From contig JAODMF010000020.1 in NCBI GenBank assembly GCA_025464095.1, forward strand, positions 124,001 to 188,000: DNA of 64,000 bases. The letters run 5' to 3'. The notes under the pieces were generated by a model that ran no database searches, was not told where the DNA came from, and saw only the letters and a program-made list of their open reading frames with translations. Source of the stretch: Glaciihabitans sp. (GTDB lineage Bacteria > Actinomycetota > Actinomycetes > Actinomycetales > Microbacteriaceae). A program made the position numbers and the translations under genes. Shown piece after piece: positions 28,105 through 36,773 of the stretch (position 1 is its first letter; each line of letters begins with the position of its first letter).

Positions 28105-29262
28105 CTATGACACTGTTCCGTCGTTTGTCCAATCACTCGGCGCGACGTTCGCATATGGCCACAGGCCAATTTTGCTGAACATGGCGACGAAAATGACGTG
28201 CATCGACTCCGCCGGATTGGGCGGGGCCCCTCCTCCCCCAATGGTGGACATTCCATTTGTCCCGTCAAAGATGGCGCCCTCAGGAACCTCCCATGCGCCT
28301 GCGAGCCGCGCGGCGAAATTCTTCCAGTCCCAGGTGCCCGCGAAATCTCCGGGGTCGGGAGTCATGATCGTGGCGAAACCGTTCCCGCCGCTAATCAGAT
28401 GATCTTGATTGCTCCAAGATGTCTCTGACATATAGGCAAGCCGCGCGTATACCTCCCGAAACTGTGTGGGGTGGAGAGGGAACGACTTCGCTGTGTCGAT
28501 CTGCGGCTGACGAACCCCTTCCGATCGCCCCCAATCTTGCAATATGGCAACCACGCCGATCTTGCCTATTCGAATTCCGATTATTGGAAGCATCAAGTCG
28601 TCAAGGTAGTCGAACCTGAACTCCGGCTCGTCTGAATCAAGGCACTCGAAGAAATGGAACGAAGCTGGGCCGGGTGATTTATGCTCCCATTGAACGACGC
28701 CCGCCGCCGCTTGGAGTAAAAAGTGGTGGAATTGAATGCTTTCGAGATGAGCCACTGGAACGAGCCGAGCTCCAGCCTGATCCGATACCGAGAGTGGCTG
28801 CAGCGATTCCTTATAGACGAGACCGTAGTAAATCTTCCCCAACCAAAGGAATAGATCCAGCCGATCGAGATTGGCGAACGCGTCGATACCGTCGCGATAT
28901 GCGCTCCGCACGCGAGATTCAATACCGCTCAGGTCCACTCCATTGCAAGTTAGGCAGCAAGGAACCGTCAGACGGCGATAATGCAGCGCTCTGCCGTTGA
29001 TTTGGTTGACGGATGAATCCCACATGTTCAGCTCATGGAGGAGCCATTTCGGAAAGACATGTTCAATTGTTCTCTGCGAGTTGCCCACCGGGATATGGGC
29101 ACCACACAGGAAGCAGCAGTCGTCGCCGAATCTCTGCACACGATCAATCAGGAACTGCTCGTGCGGGCTGCGGGGCTCCAACTCTGTAGACACCCGCTCA
29201 TTCTGTTCCACTCTCAGCTCGCGCGGCGGCTTGTGAGGCTTTTGCAGCGAGAGTCGCTCCAT
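28105..29262 (-). CDS. HNH-type putative nuclease (island cargo)
   Basis: A protein of about 385 residues with an N-terminal HNH/zinc-finger module: CFLCG (Cys51, Cys54), RTIEHVFPKWLL (Glu68-His69 as the likely metal and general-base pair), and a second knuckle CCLTCN (Cys104, Cys107). The remaining 280 residues are a domain I do not recognise, with LFLWLGKIYYGLVYK and FHHFLLQAAAGVV. The layout of a single large protein, a nuclease-like head and an island location resembles solitary anti-phage proteins, but that role is inference. ATG 29262 or GTG 29265 are equal start candidates. Confidence 0.75.
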   Translation of the reverse strand: MERLSLQKPHKPPRELRVEQNERVSTELEPRSPHEQFLIDRVQRFGDDCCFLCGAHIPVGNSQRTIEHVFPKWLLHELNMWDSSVNQINGRALHYRRLTVPCCLTCNGVDLSGIESRVRSAYRDGIDAFANLDRLDLFLWLGKIYYGLVYKESLQPLSVSDQAGARLVPVAHLESIQFHHFLLQAAAGVVQWEHKSPGPASFHFFECLDSDEPEFRFDYLDDLMLPIIGIRIGKIGVVAILQDWGRSEGVRQPQIDTAKSFPLHPTQFREVYARLAYMSETSWSNQDHLISGGNGFATIMTPDPGDFAGTWDWKNFAARLAGAWEVPEGAIFDGTNGMSTIGGGGAPPNPAESMHVIFVAMFSKIGLWPYANVAPSDWTNDGTVS

Positions 29263-29383
29263 CACGACGCGAGCTCATCGATTGAAGCGTATTTCGCTCT
29301 GGCGTTTGCTGCACGGCCTGAGGGTGATTCCGACCGAATCCATTGCGCTCGAGCTTCCCAATCGCCACTAGCTGAACTCGCGA

Positions 29384-29944
29384 TCATCGATTCAGAATTT
29401 GATGGGGTGTCGTCCCAATAGTCGGGATCGGGAGCCCGTACTTCTTGTGCTGCTCCCGGTAGTAGGACGTTTGCAATACCTCGGCCCGTTTAGCGTCAGC
29501 GGGAGTCCATGGCACAAGGTCGACGGCCTGGCAGCGTCGTGTTGCGTTCGGGAAGACGCCCGCGACTCCATCGGCGAGCTTGCAGGCCATCAGATCAGAC
29601 CGGCTCTTATCGCGCCAGGTCTGCTCCGGATCCGAAGGCTTGGCTCGGTAGCTGTAGTTGTCGAGGCAGAAGCCGATCGGATCCCTCATATCGAAGCCCA
29701 CGCCGGTAGATGTTTGGCCAGAGTTTGGATCGTCTGTACCAAAACAGATCATGTAGGGGCCCTGTTTGGCGCCGGGCCAGACGAGTGCCGCCGCGACCGT
29801 TGAGCTAGTGACGAGAAGAGCTGCGGCTCCCGCGATCGCGACAATTTTGTAGCGCCTTCGCGCGATGCTGCGGTGGACGCCATGCTCGATGCGTCGAAGA
29901 GCATCGTCGATGTATTCCGCGTCTAGGTCAACATATGTCTTCAT
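29384..29944 (-). CDS. Single-TM protein downstream of ECF sigma factor
   Basis: This 186-residue protein has a cytosolic head (DLDAEYIDDALRRIEHGVHRSIARRR), one TM helix (about 33-54, VAIAGAAALLVTSSTVAAALVW) and an extracytoplasmic part with conserved-looking Cys residues (YMICFGTD, FCLDNYSYR, MACKLADG, RRCQAVD). It starts nine bases after the sigma-factor stop. The position and topology fit an anti-sigma or sigma-linked signalling protein, but no zinc anti-sigma motif is visible. Confidence 0.65.
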   Translation of the reverse strand: MKTYVDLDAEYIDDALRRIEHGVHRSIARRRYKIVAIAGAAALLVTSSTVAAALVWPGAKQGPYMICFGTDDPNSGQTSTGVGFDMRDPIGFCLDNYSYRAKPSDPEQTWRDKSRSDLMACKLADGVAGVFPNATRRCQAVDLVPWTPADAKRAEVLQTSYYREQHKKYGLPIPTIGTTPHQILNR

Positions 29945-29953
29945 CAGGGGTCC

Positions 29954-30496
29954 TTAGTCAGATTCAGATCGAATAGTTTTGAGGCGACGCCTAGCGCGCT
30001 CTACGCGCTTCGCGACGGCAGCGGTACTCACCTTCAGTTGTGCGGCGGCCTCCCGATACGAAACTCCGTCGATTAAGCAGAGTTTGCAGATCGCCTGATC
30101 GAGCGGAGTCATGGTGGCGATCTCGGCCAGAACCCACTCCAGTTCCTCGCCTGCCTCGTTTACGGCGCGGGAAGTGAAATCCGGGTGGGCAGCGAGATCC
30201 GCCGCCTCGTGTTTCCGAGAGCGGCGATACAAATTGGCGCCGTGGTTCCGGCAGGTAACCAATAGCCAAGGCAGGACAGTGTCGCCTTCGATGTCGAGAA
30301 ATCTGCGCTTCTTCCAAAGCGTCATAAAAGTCTCTTGCACCAACTCCTCGGCATCGCTCCTGTCGCCAGCGAGACGCCATGCGTATCGGAGCACCGTGGC
30401 CCCATACCGGCTGAGGATCGCATCGAAGTCGGCACGCGACTTGAAGCGCTCTGCGGCGTCCGCTGCGGTATCAGCCTCTGGTTTGGTGTTCGTCAT
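29954..30496 (-). CDS. ECF-type RNA polymerase sigma factor (island)
   Basis: This 180-residue sigma factor has region 2 (FDAILSRYGATVLRYAWRLAGDRSDAEELVQETFMTLWKKRR) and region 4 (LIDGVSYREAAAQLKVSTAAVAKRVERARRRLK). It would direct RNA polymerase to a small regulon, perhaps only this island. A strong GGAGGTGA ribosome site precedes the ATG. It is followed by a single-TM protein, the usual place for an anti-sigma factor. Upstream, 30497-30740 has no gene and ends at the stop of the DUF7674-like gene. Confidence 0.88.
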   Translation of the reverse strand: MTNTKPEADTAADAAERFKSRADFDAILSRYGATVLRYAWRLAGDRSDAEELVQETFMTLWKKRRFLDIEGDTVLPWLLVTCRNHGANLYRRSRKHEAADLAAHPDFTSRAVNEAGEELEWVLAEIATMTPLDQAICKLCLIDGVSYREAAAQLKVSTAAVAKRVERARRRLKTIRSESD

Positions 30497-30740
30497 GGGA
30501 TTTCACCTCCTGCTTATGAGGTGTCTCCATGCGCTGGATCATGACATGTGATGCTCCAGTTGACTACAGGGCGCCCGTACGCAAAAGCCGTGTCCGGGAA
30601 TTTTGGCCCGCGCCACGTGGAACTCTGTGATGCACAACACACCCTTGACGGTTCTGTATCAATAGCGGTCTGACACTTCGAGGTCGTCTAGTCCTGGCAA
30701 TTGTGGGTCGACGTTCCGGGATGAACCATGTGCGCACTGC

Positions 30741-31148
30741 TTATTCTTGTTTTGGCGGCCGCCAATTGAGCTGGCGGTCCCGCTCGTCCAAGAGGGGCTT
30801 GGGCCAGCTGGCGATAAATTCCGGCGTCTCTTCCGCGAACGCGCCGACATGCTCGACGAACGAAACTGCGATGGCATTGTTCACGTATCCATCGCACTTC
30901 TCGAAGACTGCGCTCACGAGTGCGAGCACCCTTGCGGCCGTCACTCGATCTCCCGAACCGAATGCTGCGGTGGAAAAGCGCAGAACGTCAGGAAGCAGCA
31001 GATGCAGGAGTAATTCTCCGTCGTAGTCAGCTAGATGCTCGTCGACCACTGGCCCGATCTCGGGCACAGCGGCAAGAAGGCGTTCGACGAAGTTGGATGC
31101 GGTCACCTGAGATTCGATCACGCGTCCAGTATCCCGAGTGGTTGTCAT
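30741..31148 (-). CDS. DUF7674-like hypothetical protein
   Basis: A 135-residue acidic helical protein (ASNFVERLLAAVPEIGPVVDEHL, DGELLLHLLLPDVLRF, AIAVSFVEHVGAF, ETPEFIASWPKPL). It looks like the DUF7674 family of small cytosolic proteins, some linked to toxin immunity; the function is unknown. ATG 31148 is preferred to 31181 because the first eleven residues of the longer form are low-complexity. It is the outermost cargo gene near attR. Confidence 0.6.
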   Translation of the reverse strand: MTTTRDTGRVIESQVTASNFVERLLAAVPEIGPVVDEHLADYDGELLLHLLLPDVLRFSTAAFGSGDRVTAARVLALVSAVFEKCDGYVNNAIAVSFVEHVGAFAEETPEFIASWPKPLLDERDRQLNWRPPKQE

Positions 31149-31345
31149 CCCTGACGCCCATGGCCCGGTGGTTGAGCCCATCTATCGACGCGGGACCCGC
31201 TTCCAAGTCAGCGGAGCCCAGTCCGGCAACCTCGTCTAGGCCGACACCTCGCTACTCGTCCTGGACGACCAACGACCGCGCACATAGAGCACCCGTGGCG
31301 AACGCTGGGCCTAAATCGGCACAGACGACCATGCAAAACCCAAAG

Positions 31346-31384
31346 GTGTCACCGATGTCCCGAGGCAAAAGTGTCACCGATGTC
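31346..31384. repeat. GTGTCACCGATGTC pair, possible IS481-type relic
   Basis: Two exact 14-bp copies (31346-31359 and 31371-31384), 25 bp apart. This sequence is reminiscent of the ends of IS481-like insertion sequences in actinobacteria. No transposase remains. The surrounding 31149-31532 holds no convincing gene. Confidence 0.35.
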
Positions 31385-31532
31385 GGACAGATCACAGCAC
31401 GTGGAATCTCGTCTCGTTTTCCGGTGCCCACATTTTGCCCACAACCGAGGAACATCCAGCGCATACGGAAGTGACGCAAATGTCGTCAAATGCCTGTATT
31501 TGTGCGGAAGTTGGGCACCATCAACCGTCGCG

Positions 31533-31575
31533 CTTGTAAAGCGGGGGTCGTCGGTTCGAATCCGACTGGGGGCTC
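31533..31575 (+). repeat. attR of the tRNA-Thr island
   Basis: The right 43-bp att copy, identical to 26840-26882. It contains the tRNA-Thr anticodon-loop-to-3' sequence without the 5' half, so it is not a functional tRNA. Confidence 0.93.
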
Positions 31576-31653
31576 AACTAACAGCCCGGCCATCGGCGTC
31601 GCCAAAGGCGAAGCATCGCCCGCATCCGAATCCGAACCCGACCCCGCTCCTTC

Positions 31654-32427
31654 TCAGGCCTTCTCCCCCGCGAGGTTCCGCCTCGTGGGCACTTCCGGCC
31701 GGACCTTCACGGTGCGGTGGGTGTCTATGGCGATCACGCTCCCGAGGATGACGAACGACAGCGAGATCGATGCGAGGGCGTCGGTTGCCCAGTGGTAGCC
31801 GAGATAGACCCGGCAGATGGAGGCGAAGAAGATGACGACTGCAGCGACGATGAATCCGACGATCGGGGCTTTCGACGATTCTCGTCGGGAGAAAACGAGG
31901 TAGGTCGTCAGCAGCAGAAAGTCTGACGCTCCCATGACGTGCCCGGACGGGAACGAAAACGTCGTATCGGGACCGAACAGCATGAGGCTGAGCGGCGGCC
32001 TCGGGCGTTGCACCGCGTGCGCGATGAGCTGCACGACGATCACTCCCGACAGGGTGCCGGCCGCGAGCAAGAGCGGACGCCACAGATGCTTGGCGAAGAA
32101 CCCCCACAACACCGTGGCGACCAGGATGATGATCGGCAGGGCGATCGGCCCGAAAAGGATGGCCAGGGCGATCATCACGACCGTCAGCTGCGGCGTGCGC
32201 GCGGCGTTCAGCCAGTGCTCGATCGGAACGTCGATCTTCGACAGGTCGTCTTTCTGCAGCACGTCGGTGAGCACGATGAAGAAGCAGGTGAGCCCGACGG
32301 CGGCGAGGGATGCGGCCCAGATGTAGAGGTTGCGCCGAGCCTGCCGGCTGACGAGCCGCTCCTCGACGATGAACTTTTCGTGGAGAGCACGAATGCGGCT
32401 TTGCGAACGCTGGGGAGCGGACGTCAT
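31654..32427 (-). CDS. PAP2-family membrane phosphatase
   Basis: A 257-residue protein with about six TM helices and the PAP2 signature split over three blocks: AHAVQRPRPP, FPSGH and RVYLGYHWATD (the last His as nucleophile). It would dephosphorylate lipid phosphates such as undecaprenyl pyrophosphate or phosphatidic acid at the membrane. ATG 32427 has AAGGA nine bases upstream; the longer form from 32475 lacks this. Confidence 0.88.
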   Translation of the reverse strand: MTSAPQRSQSRIRALHEKFIVEERLVSRQARRNLYIWAASLAAVGLTCFFIVLTDVLQKDDLSKIDVPIEHWLNAARTPQLTVVMIALAILFGPIALPIIILVATVLWGFFAKHLWRPLLLAAGTLSGVIVVQLIAHAVQRPRPPLSLMLFGPDTTFSFPSGHVMGASDFLLLTTYLVFSRRESSKAPIVGFIVAAVVIFFASICRVYLGYHWATDALASISLSFVILGSVIAIDTHRTVKVRPEVPTRRNLAGEKA

Positions 32428-32626
32428 TGGGGTCCTTCCGTCTGGGCGAGACTCGACGACAAGCACGAGCCTCAACGTTGGAACTGCTCACGACCGCCGA
32501 ATTTACGAGGGTCGGCATAACAGGCTATCCATATGCAACGGCGGAACGGGAGGGGGTGGCGTTGCCGCTTTTTGTTCGATTGTCAACCGTGGTGACGGCC
32601 AACCCGCGCGCCAATAAGCTTCCGTC

Positions 32627-33439
32627 GTGATGTCTAACCCGGTGAAACAGGCGGCTCGACAGGGCCGCAACAGCACTCCCGTCCACTTTCTCGTGCGCTT
32701 GGGCTATGCGGTCAACGGCCTACTCCACGCGCTGATCGGCGTCATCGCCATTGGCGTCGCGGTCGGCGGGAGCCATCGCGAGGCCGACCAGTCCGGTGCA
32801 CTGGCGACCCTGGCATCCAGCCCCGGCGGGGTTTTCCTGCTGTGGACCGTTTTCGTCGGATTGACCGCCCTTGGCCTCTGGCTGATCGTGAGCGCGTTCC
32901 TCACCGGCCCGGCGGACAGGAAGAAGCGTGCGGGCCACATCGTGTCCGAACTCGGCAAGGGTGTCGTCTATCTCGCCGTCGCGGCCACGACATTCACCTA
33001 CGCCCGTGGCGGCAGCTCGAACAGCGCGCGCGGCAGCCGCAAACTGAGCGCCAGCCTGCTTGCCGCGCCCGGCGGCGTACTCATCGTCGTGCTCATTGGT
33101 GCGGTGATCTTCGGCATCGGCGTGTACTTCATCGTCAAGGGCATTTCCAAGCGCTTCACGCGTGACCTCAGTCTGCCCGCTGGCTCAGCAGGCACGGCAA
33201 CGGTCGTCGTCGGGGTCGTCGGCTACGTGGCCAAGGGCGTGGTGCTCTGCACCGTCGGCGTCCTGTTCGTGATTGCGGCCGTCACCGTCGACCCGCACAA
33301 GTCGTCGGGCCTCGACGGCGGACTCAAGGCGCTCGCCGCCCTGCCATACGGCACGGTCATCCTCGTGTCGGTGGGGATCGGACTGATCGCCTACGCGCTG
33401 TACAGCTTCGTGCGGGCACGCTTCGCGCACCTCGGCTGA
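32627..33439 (+). CDS. DUF1206 membrane protein
   Basis: This 270-residue protein has six TM helices in three two-helix repeats, each beginning with a Gly-Tyr pattern: VRLGYAVNGLLHALIGV, ELGKGVVYLAVA, GVVGYVAKGVVLCTVGV. The triple repeat is the DUF1206 hallmark; the function is unknown. TAAGCT (32615-32620) lies six bases before the GTG, fitting a leaderless transcript. Confidence 0.88.
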   Translation: MMSNPVKQAARQGRNSTPVHFLVRLGYAVNGLLHALIGVIAIGVAVGGSHREADQSGALATLASSPGGVFLLWTVFVGLTALGLWLIVSAFLTGPADRKKRAGHIVSELGKGVVYLAVAATTFTYARGGSSNSARGSRKLSASLLAAPGGVLIVVLIGAVIFGIGVYFIVKGISKRFTRDLSLPAGSAGTATVVVGVVGYVAKGVVLCTVGVLFVIAAVTVDPHKSSGLDGGLKALAALPYGTVILVSVGIGLIAYALYSFVRARFAHLG

Positions 33440-33527
33440 GCGCCGGCCCGGCCAATCCTGTAAGAACACTCAACTCGGACGCCGGATTTTCGGGTTCCCC
33501 CGCAGCCCTGCTGGCGAGCATGGGGTT

Positions 33528-34787
33528 ATGACAGAAAGTGCGGACACCGCGGGCGGCACCGAGCTCCGAGTGGCCCCCCTGACCGTTTCGGTGATCGTCC
33601 CGACTTTCAACGAGGCGCCCAACGTCGCCGAGCTCGTGCGGCGCATCCAGACGAGCCTGGTCGGCCGCAATGCCGAGATCATCTTCGTGGATGATTCGAC
33701 CGACGACACCCCCGCCGCCATCGAGCTCGCGGCATCCGAGTTCCAGATCCCGGTCCGGCTCATCCACCGCCCGCAGCCGACCGGCGGCCTGTCCGGCGCG
33801 GTGCTGGCCGGGCTGCGCGCCGCGGACAGCGACTGGTGCGTCATTCTCGACGGCGACCTGCAGCATCCGCCTGAGGTGATTCCAACCCTGCTGGATTCCG
33901 CGGCCGAACAGGGCGCGGACGTCGCGGTCGCCTCGCGGCACGTGCTCGGCGGATCAGCGGCGGGGCTCAGCGGGCGGATGCGGCACGTCGTCTCGTCCTC
34001 GGCGGGCATCCTGACCCGGGCGATGTTCCCGACGCGCCTGCGTAACGTCACCGACCCGATGACCGGCTTCTTCGCCGTAAAGCGTTCCGCACTGAATCTG
34101 GACAGCCTGCGCCCGCGTGGCTTCAAGATCCTGCTCGAGGTTCTCGCCCGCAACACCCTCACGGTCGTGGAGGAGCCGTTCGTCTTCGGCGAGCGCAGGG
34201 CCGGCGAGTCGAAAGCCGACTTTCGGCAGGGGATGCGCTTCCTCCTGCAGCTGGCGACGCTGCGGTTCGGGCGCCTCTCCGGTTTTGCCGTCATCGGGGC
34301 GCTCGGCGCCGTGGGAAACCTCGCGATCATGGCCGGGCTCCAGGCTCTCGGCACCTGGTACCTGCTCGCGGCCATCATCGCGGCAGTGGTCACCATCACG
34401 ACGAACTTCCTGATGCTGGAGCGGTTCGTCTTCCACGACCTCCGGGCGGAGGGCCGCAGCGTCTGGATGCGCCTGGTGCAGTCGGTCACGTTCAACGGCA
34501 GCGAGACCGTCATTCGCACGGCCGTCCTGTGGCTGCTGGTCGAGTCGACGCCGTTCCCCAGCATCGCTGCCCAGGCGGCACTGCTCGCGATCGCGTTCGT
34601 GCTGCGGTTCGTGTACCACTCCCGCGTCGTCTACAAGCCGCGACCCACTTCGACTCCCAGCCACGACCTCACCGGTGTGCCGGCGAGCTTCGAGAACGAA
34701 CCCGCTGCGCCGCCTCGGACGAGTGCGGACGAGGTGCACCGTGCCGGTTCGGCGATCGGAAACGTGCCAGCGAACCGCGAGCCCTGA
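33528..34787 (+). CDS. Polyprenyl-phosphate glycosyltransferase fused to GtrA domain
   Basis: A 419-residue protein with an N-terminal GT2 domain (VSVIVPTFNEAPNVAELV, DD in FVDDSTDD, DLQHPPEV with DGD, GFFAVKRSALN) like dolichol-phosphate mannosyltransferase, then a four-helix GtrA domain (about 237-370, FAVIGALGAVGNLAIMAGLQ, VVTITTNFLMLERFVF). It would load a sugar from a nucleotide donor on polyprenyl phosphate and help flip it for cell-envelope glycosylation. It converges on the EEP gene with a seven-base gap. Confidence 0.9.
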   Translation: MTESADTAGGTELRVAPLTVSVIVPTFNEAPNVAELVRRIQTSLVGRNAEIIFVDDSTDDTPAAIELAASEFQIPVRLIHRPQPTGGLSGAVLAGLRAADSDWCVILDGDLQHPPEVIPTLLDSAAEQGADVAVASRHVLGGSAAGLSGRMRHVVSSSAGILTRAMFPTRLRNVTDPMTGFFAVKRSALNLDSLRPRGFKILLEVLARNTLTVVEEPFVFGERRAGESKADFRQGMRFLLQLATLRFGRLSGFAVIGALGAVGNLAIMAGLQALGTWYLLAAIIAAVVTITTNFLMLERFVFHDLRAEGRSVWMRLVQSVTFNGSETVIRTAVLWLLVESTPFPSIAAQAALLAIAFVLRFVYHSRVVYKPRPTSTPSHDLTGVPASFENEPAAPPRTSADEVHRAGSAIGNVPANREP

Positions 34788-34794
34788 TCCCCCT

Positions 34795-35628
34795 TCAGGA
34801 CGAGGGACGCGCAACCTGCACGACGGCCTGCACCGGCACGTGGTCGGATGCCCACGCGCCGCGGAACCGGGTCACGTTGATGCCTGAGCGCAACACCGAG
34901 ATGGTGGGGGTCGCGAGGATCCAGTCGATGCGCTTGCGCTCGAGTGCCGGGGCTCGGTAGTCGGGAAACGTTCCCCACGCCTGGCTGAGCCGCACGTGGG
35001 TCGCCTGCCAGCAGTCGACCAGCGCGCCGCCGCCCACCAGTCGCTCGTGCGGCAGCGAGTCATCATCGGTATTGAAGTCACCGGTGACGAGGGCCGGCAG
35101 GGGCGAGGATGCGACGAGACGAAGGATCTCGTCGGCCGACTTCATCCGCGACCTGCGCGAGTACTGGTCGAAGTGCGTGTTGAGCGCCCGGAATTCGACT
35201 CCCGTGGCGAGATCCTTGAAGCTCGCCCGAACGACGACCCGCGGCGTCGGGTTGCCCCAGGTTGTCGACCCCGCAATCGATGGGGTGTCCGACAGCGCAG
35301 TCTGTTCCCAGTCGAGCAGCGCAAGCCGCTCCTGGTCGTAGAACAGCGGGCAGCCCTCGCCGCCCTGGTTCGCGTTACGGCCGTGCCCGAGGCGCCGGTA
35401 GCTCCTGCCCAGCACTCGCTGCACGAATTTTGCCTGGTCGGGCAGTGCTTCCTGGACCCCGAGGATGGTGGGCCGCTCGGCCTCGAGAATTCGTTTGATG
35501 AGGATACGGCGCCGCTCCCACAGGTCGGGACTGCGCAGGATGAGCCGCCGCATCCGGCGACGGATGTTGAACGACATGACATGGAGTTCGGGCGCGGGGA
35601 CCGGACCGATGAACACGCCCCCCGTCAT
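34795..35628 (-). CDS. Endonuclease/exonuclease/phosphatase-family hydrolase
   Basis: This 277-residue EEP-fold protein shows the metal and catalytic motifs: MSFNIRRRM, GVQEALP (Glu), NTHFDQYSRRSR (His), VTGDFNTD (Asp-x-Asn) and SDHVPV (Asp-His). It has no signal peptide. Substrates could be DNA, phosphoinositides or other phosphodiesters and cannot be chosen from the sequence. It reads away from the DsbA-like gene region on the same strand, with a 39-base gap. Confidence 0.88.
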   Translation of the reverse strand: MTGGVFIGPVPAPELHVMSFNIRRRMRRLILRSPDLWERRRILIKRILEAERPTILGVQEALPDQAKFVQRVLGRSYRRLGHGRNANQGGEGCPLFYDQERLALLDWEQTALSDTPSIAGSTTWGNPTPRVVVRASFKDLATGVEFRALNTHFDQYSRRSRMKSADEILRLVASSPLPALVTGDFNTDDDSLPHERLVGGGALVDCWQATHVRLSQAWGTFPDYRAPALERKRIDWILATPTISVLRSGINVTRFRGAWASDHVPVQAVVQVARPSS

Positions 35629-35667
35629 GGCTGCAAGCCTATGCGCGCGGGACCGCGGGCGCCGCGA

Positions 35668-36612
35668 CTAGTTCTTGCGCTTCTTCGGCGGCGTCGTCGC
35701 CGTCGGCGTTGGAGTCGGCGTCGGTGTCGAGGTGGTGCTCTCGTTGAACGCTGCGCCGGCCGCCTGCACGATGAACGCGCCGAACGCAGCCGCATCCGCT
35801 GGCGCGCCCTTGTACTTGAGCCCGTTCACGATCACGGTCGGCGTTCCCGCGATCTTCGTCACGTTGGAGTTCGGGATCGGCCCGGCGAGTGCCCGAAGTG
35901 TCGCGGCCTTGACCCACGACTTGAATCGCTGGTCGCGGATGCAGCTGGCGACCGAGTCCTCGCTGACACCCGCCTTCTGCATCGCCGCAACGAGCTGGTC
36001 GTCCGTGAGGCCGGGCGCGCGCTCCTTCGGCTGCTCGGCGAACAACTCGTTGCTGGCCGCCCAGTACCTGTCCGGCACATAGTTGGCGACGCAAGCCGCG
36101 GCATTCGCCGACCGCGTCGAATACTGGGTTCCCTGCGAGTTGGAGTCGAGGATCGAGATCGGGTGGATCTCGACCGTCGCGGCTCCCTTCGAGAGGAAGG
36201 ACTGCAACTGCGCGCTGTTGGCCGACATGAACTTCTGTGCGTACACGTTCGCATAGTCGACGTAGACCTGAATGTCGATGACGTTGGATTTGGCATCCCA
36301 GGCGCTGGGAACAGGCGCGGCGTCTGCTTCCAGCGCGGCGGTTGGAATTGCCTTCATACCCCGGCCGATCTGGATGCCGTCACTGAGCATGTTCAGCGGG
36401 CCCGGGCGAGCGGAGTGGCTCGTGAACAGCAATACGACCGCGACAACGGCCAGTGCCACGAGGATTGCGCCAACGATCCCGCCACGGATCAGCAGGTGGC
36501 GACGGGTTTCCTTTTTGCGCTGCTGCCTGCGGATGGACTTCGCCTTTTCGCGCGCGGCTTCGCGCACGTCGGAGCCGTTCGGGCGATCGTCGCCCAAATC
36601 GGGGTTCGTCAT
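35668..36612 (-). CDS. DsbA-like thioredoxin-fold membrane protein lacking CXXC
   Basis: A 314-residue protein: charged cytosolic head, one TM helix (about 43-65), a DsbA_4-type thioredoxin domain (DIQVYVDYANVYAQKF through VTKIAGTPTVIVNGLKYKG, with the conserved cis-Pro loop GTPT) and a Thr/Pro-rich tail. In active relatives the first strand ends in a CPYC-type motif. Here that place reads ANVYAQ, with both cysteines gone. Two other Cys (AAACVANY and ASCIRDQR) remain. It is probably a binding or scaffolding variant rather than an oxidase. Confidence 0.85.
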   Translation of the reverse strand: MTNPDLGDDRPNGSDVREAAREKAKSIRRQQRKKETRRHLLIRGGIVGAILVALAVVAVVLLFTSHSARPGPLNMLSDGIQIGRGMKAIPTAALEADAAPVPSAWDAKSNVIDIQVYVDYANVYAQKFMSANSAQLQSFLSKGAATVEIHPISILDSNSQGTQYSTRSANAAACVANYVPDRYWAASNELFAEQPKERAPGLTDDQLVAAMQKAGVSEDSVASCIRDQRFKSWVKAATLRALAGPIPNSNVTKIAGTPTVIVNGLKYKGAPADAAAFGAFIVQAAGAAFNESTTSTPTPTPTPTATTPPKKRKN

Positions 36613-36773
36613 GAAGCCTCACTTGCGTCGGGATTCCAGAAGTCTGTCGCGCTCCCGAGGGGGGGAAATCGCTCTCAGGATAGTAGAAGCTCAATCTGGG
36701 AGGTTTCCACACGCGGGCTGTACGAGCCTAGCGAGCGGCCCCGTTTTACGTTCTCCCCAGTGCGAGTGACATA

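Larger units (their letters stand above)
26840..31575. mobile_element. 4.7-kb integrative island in tRNA-Thr
   Basis: Bounded by an exact 43-bp direct repeat (26840-26882 and 31533-31575) formed from the 3' part of tRNA-Thr. Inside, in order, are a tyrosine integrase (frameshifted), an HNH-type protein, a membrane protein, an ECF sigma factor and a DUF7674-like protein, all on the minus strand. The HNH part is visibly AT-richer than the core. There are no replication or transfer genes, so it is a satellite-like or decayed element. The integrase lesion suggests it is now fixed. Confidence 0.92.

Noticed and set aside
28105-29265. Restriction-modification interpretation of the island HNH gene
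   Set aside because: There is no methyltransferase gene in the island, so a classical R-M system is not supported.
31252-31479. 75-codon minus-strand frame near attR
   Set aside because: It crosses the 14-bp repeat pair and has no start signal or domain; it is probably read through relic DNA.
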